Shown here piece after piece: positions 58,518 through 64,000 of a stretch of 64,000 nt of DNA (position 1 is its first letter; the number at the start of each line of letters is the position of its first letter). Origin of the DNA: Euonymus europaeus (taxonomy: Eukaryota > Streptophyta > Magnoliopsida > Celastrales > Celastraceae). The translations under genes were made by a program, and so were the position numbers. Below the pieces are notes generated by a model. That model saw only the letters and a program-made list of their open reading frames with translations, had not been told where the DNA came from and did not search any database. The DNA lies in assembly GCA_963580455.1 (NCBI GenBank), contig OY756965.1:4042501-4106500 (forward strand). Reading direction: 5' to 3'.

Positions 58518-61500
58518 ATGCCTGTACCCCAACAACCATACATCCCACCACCTAAGAGATCTATTGAAGATACTCTTAACATGTTCATGAATGCCCAAAT
58601 GAGTGAAAATCTAAATGCATCAAAGTGGCAAGAACAAACCAATAGGGCTATGGAGGATCTTAGGACCCAAATGACCAAAGTTACCCAAGCTTTGACCTCT
58701 ACTGAGAAAGGAAAATTTTCATCTCAACCATTCCCAAACCCCTCTAAGAAAGCCAACCAATGTCAAACCTCAAGTGATGGTGTGAATGGGCAAGTTCAAG
58801 CCATCACCGCTTTGAGGCCTGTTGCATTAAGGAGTGGGAGAGTGGTAGATAGAGCCAATGGAGAGGTAGATAAGTTGGGAGGTGAGGATGAAATTCGTGA
58901 TAGTGCATTGGGAGACAAGCCCACCAATCCTTTAGTTGAAGTTGAGGAAAAGAGATATGAAGGAAGAGAAAAGGATAAGGGAAAACCAAGTGATGAGAAG
59001 TTGACTCTTAGGAAAGAAGATGAGTATATCCCTAGGATCCCTTTTCCTCAAAGGCAAGGAAGAAAGACCAATGAGGCACTTAATTTGGAAATGTTTGAGT
59101 TATTCAAACAAGTCAAGATCAACATCCCTCTCTTAGATGCCATTAAGCAAGTGCCTTCCTATGCCAAGTTCCTCAAAGACCTTTGTACCGTCAAGAGAAG
59201 ATTGAATGTTAAGGAGAATGCTTTCATAGCGGAACAAGCTAGTTCCATTATCCAATCGTCCACTCCTCCTAAGTACAAAGATCCTGGGTGCCCTACTATT
59301 GCATGTGTCATAGGTGACCATAGGATTGAGCAAGCTTTGCTTGACTTAGGAGCTAGTGTGAACCTCCTTCCCTACACGGTCTATCAACAATTGGGGTTAG
59401 GAGAGTTGAAACCCACTAGGATCACCTTGCAACTAGCCGATAGATCCATTAAGGTGCCTAGGGGGATTGTTGAAGATGTGCTGGTCCAAGTGGACAAATT
59501 TTACTTCCCGGTTGATTTTATTGTGCTAGATACACAACCACTCCCGAGCTTTAGCCAATCTATTCCGGTCATATTGGGTAGACCTTTCTTAGCAACTGCG
59601 AATGCTTTGATAAATTGTAGGAATGGAGTGATGCAAATTTCCTTTGGAAATATGACTGTAGAGATGAACATTTTCAATGTGGCTAAGGGAGTGGGAGAGT
59701 GTGAGGACATCCGAGATGTAGATTGGGTTCAATCTTATGTTGAGGAAAATTTAGAATTGACACTTGCAAGGGATTCAGTTGAGAGTGTGTCAACATTGGG
59801 TGAGAAAGGTAGCCAATCTTTAATTGAGGAAGATGATATGAAAGAAGCTTTAGAGTTCTTACCTACTCATGGAGTTGGACGTTGGATCCCTCCAATAGAG
59901 GAATTAGAGCCTTCTCCCATTAAGACTGAATCATCTCAAGTGCATCCGCCAACACCGGATAGGAAACCTTTACCAAGTGAGTTGAAGTATGTGTTTTTAG
60001 GAGAGCAAGAGTCCTACCCAGTAGTGATATCATCTTTGCTCACCTCTACTCAAGAAACACAGCTTTTAGAGGTTTTAAAAAAATTCAAAGGAGTCATTGG
60101 TTGGACAATTGCAGATTTGAAGGGAATTAGCCCTCTTATGTGTACACACCGTATATATATGGAGGATGAGGCTAAACCGGTCCGACAAATGCAAAGGAGG
60201 CTAAACCCAAACATGAAAGAAGTGGTTAGGGGTGAGGTACTTAAGTTACCTGATGCGGGGATCATTTATCTCATCGCTGACTCCAAATGGGTATCTCCCA
60301 CTCAAGTGGTTCCTAAGAAATCAGGAGTTACGGTAGTAAAAAATGACAAGAATGAGTTGATACCCACTCGGATTCAAACCGGGTGGAGAATGTGCATTTA
60401 CTACCGTCGACTCAATTTGGTGACTAGGAAGGACCATTTTTCCTTACCATTTCTTGACCAAGTGCTTGAGAGAGTCGCGGGGCGGGCTTACTATTGTTTT
60501 CTAGATGGGTATTCCGGATACAACCAAATAGAGATTGCCCTAGAAGACCAGGACAAAACCACCTTCACATGTCCCTTTGGGACCTATGCTTATCGGCGCA
60601 TGCCTTTTGGTTTGTGCAATGCTCCTGCCACTTTTCAGAGGTGTATGATGAGCATATTCAGTGATATGGTTGAGAAGATTGTAGAGGTTTTCATGGATGA
60701 TTTTTCAGTGTATGGAGACACTTATGAGCAATGTCTAGGTCATTTGGCACAAGTCTTGCAAAGATGTGAGGAGAGCAATTTAGTGCTTAATTGGGAGAAA
60801 TGTCATTTCATGGTCACCCATGGGATAGTGCTTGGGCATATTGTGTCATCTAAGGGGATAGAAGTTGACAAGTCAAAAATTGAATTGATTCAAAAGCTTC
60901 CTTCTCCTAGATGTGTTAAGGATGTGCGATCATTTTTGGGTCATGCGGATTTTTATAGGCGGTTCATTAGTTCTTTTAGTGCCATAGCCAAGCCTTTGTC
61001 AAACCTCCTAGCCCTAGACGTTCCCTTTGATTGGACAACACCATGCCAACATGCTTTTGATCAACTGAAAAGAGCCCTCATCACTGCTCCAATAATGCAA
61101 GCCCCGGATTGGGCTTTGCCTTTTGAACTTATGTGTGATGCTAGTGATGTAGCAGTAGGGGCTGTTTTGGGGCAAAGACAGGATAAACAAGCACATGTTA
61201 TTTACTATGCTAGCAAGACTCTCAATGAAGCTCAAGTGAACTACACCACTACCGAAAAAGAGTTGCTAGCCATAGTCTTCGCACTAGATAAATTTCGGTC
61301 TTATTTGGTTGGGTCTAAAGTCATAATTTTTACAGATCATGCGGCTCTCAAGTATTTGCTTTCGAAAGCGGATGCTAAGCCGCGTTTGTTGAGATGGATC
61401 CTTCTCCTTCAGGAATTTGATATAGAGATTAAGGATAAGAAAGGGGTAGAAAATGTGGTAGCTGACCACCTCTCTAGACTTCCTGGACAAGAGTTTTTTT

Positions 61501-61520
61501 TATCATGGCCTTCCCATTAA
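58518..61520 (+). pseudogene. Retrotransposon pol: protease, RT and RNase H
   Basis: 1000 codons. The aspartic protease motif is LLDLGASVNLLP (about 276-287). The reverse transcriptase contains FLDGYSGYNQI, PFGLCNAPATFQRCM and the catalytic VFMDDFSVYG. RNase H contains LMCDASDVAVGAVLGQ and ends [10 protein letters not shown]. The protein would copy RNA to DNA in the particle. The frame is lost at an 8-base T run (61494-61501), after which the integrase is in another phase. With the two upstream stops this copy cannot make a full polyprotein. Confidence 0.9.
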
Positions 61521-61542
61521 TGAACACTTTTCAGATGAACAA

Positions 61543-62871
61543 TTGTTTCATGTGAATGCCATCTCCTCTAGCTTGATTCCTTGGTATGCTGACATTGCCA
61601 ATTTCTTGGTTTCTGGAAAAATGCCAACCCATTGGAACACTTTGGATAGAGCCAAGTTTCTACGCAATGTGCGTAGTTTCTTTTGGGATGACCCCTACTT
61701 GTTCAAATATTGCTCAGACCAAATCATTAGGCGATGTATTCCTGACCATGAGTTCCAAAGTGTCATGGCATTTTGCCATTCTTATGCTTGCGGGGGACAT
61801 TTCTCTTCCCGAAAGACTGCTGCCAAAATTCTTCAATGTGGTTTATATTGGCCTTCTTTGCATCGAGATGTTCATACATATTGTATATCATGTGATAGGT
61901 GCCAAAGACTAGGAAATTTGACTAAACGTGATATGATGCCCCTGAATCCCATCACCATTCTTGAAATTTTTGATTGTTGGGCAATTGATTTTATGGGGCC
62001 ATTTCCTAGTTCTTTTGGGTACCTATATATTTTGGTTGGTGTGGACTATGTGTCCAAATGGGTTGAGGCTATCCCTTCTAGGACCAATGATCACCAAGTT
62101 GTGATCAAATTTTTGAAAGAAAATATCTTTTCTCGGTTTGGGATGCCTCGTGCCATAATCAGTGATGGTGGTTCCCATTTTTGCAATCACCCAGTTCGAA
62201 CGTTGATGAAAAAATATGGGGTTGTACACAAAGTGGGAACAGCATACCACCCACAAACAAGTGGTCAAGCCGAATTAGCCAATCGAGAGGTTAAGAGAAT
62301 TTTGGAAAAAACAGTGAACCCCAATCGCAAGGATTGGTCACTGAAACTGGTGGATGCCTTGTGGGCTTACCGTACCACCTTTAAAACCTCTCTTGGCATG
62401 TCACCCTATAGACTTGTCTACGATAAGGCTTGTCATCTACCAGTTGAGTTAGAACACAGAGCTTATTGGGCTATTCGAAATCTCAATGACTCACCGAATG
62501 AAGTAGGGGGGCATAGGAAACTTCAACTTCAAGAAATTGAAGAACTTAGGAATGGTGCCTTTGAGAATGCAAAAATTGCTAAACTCAAAATGAAAAGGTA
62601 CCATAAAAGTCACATTGTGCGAAAAGTGTTCCATGTTGGCCAAAAGGTACTACTTTATAACTCCCAGTTGCATCTCTTTCCCGGGAAGTTGCGTACCAAG
62701 TGGACCGGACCTTTCATGGTTCGAACAATTTTTCAACATGGGAGCATTGAGATCGAGGATCCTAGGAATGGAAAAATTTTCAAGGTCAATGGCCAACGGT
62801 TGAAGCCATACCTTGAAAATTTTCAAGAATTAGTTGAATCTCGGGATCTTGAGGATCCCATCCACATTTAG
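61543..62871 (+). pseudogene. Retrotransposon integrase
   Basis: 442 codons in a phase shifted from the RT frame. The zinc-binding HHCC region ([24 protein letters not shown]) is followed by the DDE core ([36 protein letters not shown]) and a C-terminal region with WTGPFMV. All catalytic acids are present. It inserts the DNA copy into the genome. The start codon given is only the first in the open frame; the true N-terminus comes from the polyprotein. Confidence 0.9.
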
Positions 62872-63067
62872 TGTGGTAAAAAAACAAAAAAAAAAAATTG
62901 TACAGGAAATAATGAATTGAGTGCATACAATCCTTCACATTAACCTCTATTTTGTTTTTGACATTGAGGACATTGTCTTATTTAAGTTGGGGGTGTGGAA
63001 TAAATATGAATGATTGTATGTATTTATTGAATTATTCAAAAACAAAAAAAAAATCCACTGGCCAAAG

Positions 63068-63420
63068 TGTCCAGACGCTTTAATGGGCCGTCCGGACGGA
63101 ATAAGTGGGTGAGGCCCTCTGCCTCCCCCACAGGCCAAAGTGTCCGGACGGATGTTATAACCGTCCGGACGGCTATACCGGGTGAGACAATCTGTCTCAC
63201 CCAATGCACAAAGTGTCCGGACGGATCTTTGTGCCGTCCGGACGAATTTATTTTAAAAAAAAAATGATGATTGATTTTTTGTTAAAAAAAAAAAAATCAA
63301 CAGGTATAAGCGTCCGGACGAGCCATTGGGCTGTCCGGACAGGTCAAATGGGTGAGGCAATCTGCCTCACCCATAGACCAATCCGTCCGGACGGTTTAAA
63401 TTCCGTCCGGACGGTAGTGC
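63068..63420. repeat. Right array of GTCCGGAC palindromes
   Basis: Five units with a period of about 70-73 bp (one is longer, from A runs). Each has two GTCCGGAC-centred palindromes 12-14 bp apart. Three units also carry a GGGTGAG...CTCACCC hairpin. The unit starts are near 63068, 63138, 63211, 63309 and 63382. Confidence 0.85.
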
Positions 63421-64000
63421 ATTTTCTGGGTTAAAACCCAGAAAATACACTTGATTCTCTCTCTCTTACTTCTTCCCCCACCCGATTCTCTCTCCCTCTT
63501 GCTTCTCTCTTCCGGCCGCTCCCCTTCTCCTCATTTCTCTTCTCAAATTTCTCACCCAAATCACATACTCCAACCCCAAAATGACTTCCCTCACTCAACT
63601 CCAACAAGATTCAAGGGGAATTTCAATTTTTTTGGAGACCCATTTTCTCCAAATCAAGGCATTTCGGGTTTAGATTATGTTCATAGCTCTCAAGTTCGAA
63701 CCAACGTGAAGATTATGGTATGGAGTCCTTATCTTTTTCTTTAAGTGATTGAGTTTGAATGATGATAAAAGGAAAATTATTAGATCGACTTAAGAGAGGA
63801 GAGTTGGAAACCAAAGGATCTTTAAATACTTTTTGCATTTCAATTTCTCATTCTTGTTTAAATTTGCAAGTGTAAAGTAGATGGTCTCAATTTTTTATGA
63901 ATCCATGCTTGTGAGTAAATGGTGTGATCATGATTAATTCATGTAGGATGCAATTCAGACATATTTTCTTATCAAATGTGTGGTTAAGTGAGCCTTTTAA
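63421..64000. other. Right edge of the retroelement
   Basis: It begins with a 26-bp near-perfect palindrome (63421-63446) and a CT-rich stretch (63451-63540). A frame of 97 codons has no recognisable domain. This may be env-side spacer or the start of the 3' LTR; the window ends before this can be decided. Confidence 0.4.

Larger units (their letters stand above)
55420..64000 (+). mobile_element. Athila-like Ty3/gypsy LTR retrotransposon, right end outside the window
   Basis: In order: a putative 5' LTR or leader with GTCCGGAC palindromes, a tRNA-Asp-type primer-binding site (56614-56631), gag, protease, reverse transcriptase, RNase H, integrase, a G-rich tract near 62984-62998, and a second palindrome array. 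The coding part is broken by two stops and one frameshift. The pol type and primer site fit the Athila group. LTR limits could not be set: the DNA after the two palindrome arrays differs, so the 3' LTR may start beyond the window. Confidence 0.8.

Noticed and set aside
62984..62998. Polypurine tract marking the start of the 3' LTR
   Set aside because: AAGTTGGGGGTGTGG is G-rich but interrupted by T, and the following DNA has no matching copy before the primer-binding site. The LTR start was left open.
63451..63744. 97-codon frame after the retroelement array, considered as an env-like gene
   Set aside because: Low-complexity Leu/Ser/Pro start from CT-rich DNA, no transmembrane or envelope-like features, and no homology recognised.
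1..64000. CRISPR array, prophage or bacterial defence system
   Set aside because: Introns, plant gene families and plant transposons throughout show eukaryotic nuclear DNA. The regular repeats at 34.5, 55.5 and 63.1 kb lack direct-repeat/spacer structure.

Overview
The window is nuclear DNA from a flowering plant, very probably a eudicot. It is AT-rich and sparsely genic. Its genes have GT-AG (and two GC-AG) introns and belong to plant-specific families: nucleoredoxin with a C-terminal DC1 finger, a PERK receptor kinase, a GH17 glucanase, a DUF1645 protein and a defensin-like peptide. Between the genes lies a dense, layered set of plant transposons. No prokaryotic, organellar or viral gene block was seen, and no tRNA, rRNA or CRISPR locus. 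The species cannot be fixed from the sequence.

Layout, left to right. 0.7-6.7 kb: a tandem pair of nucleoredoxin-1 genes on the minus strand. The upstream copy (4190-6607, four exons, 572 aa) is intact. The downstream copy (723-3300) is a decayed pseudogene split by a 298-bp foldback element that carries tRNA-like A and B boxes. 7-13 kb: no genes, but a CACTA element, a Mutator-like element and three Tourist-like MITEs, one nested inside a relative. 14.0-15.1 kb: a two-exon GH17 beta-1,3-glucanase (minus). 15.9-17.1 kb: an unclassified repeat. 18.4 kb: a small single-pass membrane protein with a 108-bp internal tandem duplication. 19.4-20.6 kb: a bHLH relic and a SINE-like piece. 20.9-24.6 kb: an eight-exon PERK receptor kinase of 769 aa (minus). 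25.4-33 kb: hAT, Stowaway and CACTA remnants and Ty3/gypsy scraps. 33.3-34.1 kb: an intron-less DUF1645 gene. 34.5-37.3 kb: a degenerate minisatellite and a decayed gypsy element. 38.5-38.8 kb: a two-exon defensin-like peptide gene.

39.1-43.7 kb: a 5'-truncated LINE (minus) with a 35-bp target duplication and extra filler DNA, itself split by a MITE. 44.7-45.2 kb: a Helitron helicase fragment. 45.27-49.78 kb: a non-autonomous Helitron (minus) with both termini. It carries exon-like segments with splice signals, one of which encodes the HPDKN core of a DnaJ J-domain. 51.4-52.6 kb: a four-exon membrane-protein gene whose third exon arose by a 203-bp tandem duplication. About 55.4 kb to the window edge: an Athila-like Ty3/gypsy retrotransposon with a tRNA-Asp-type primer site, broken gag-pol, and arrays of GTCCGGAC palindromes on both sides of the coding region.

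The genes do not form an operon-like system. The window is best read as six or seven independent host genes in a transposon-rich setting. The most unusual items are the Helitron with captured exons, the foldback element with polymerase III-like boxes, the LINE insertion junction, and the palindrome arrays in the retroelement.
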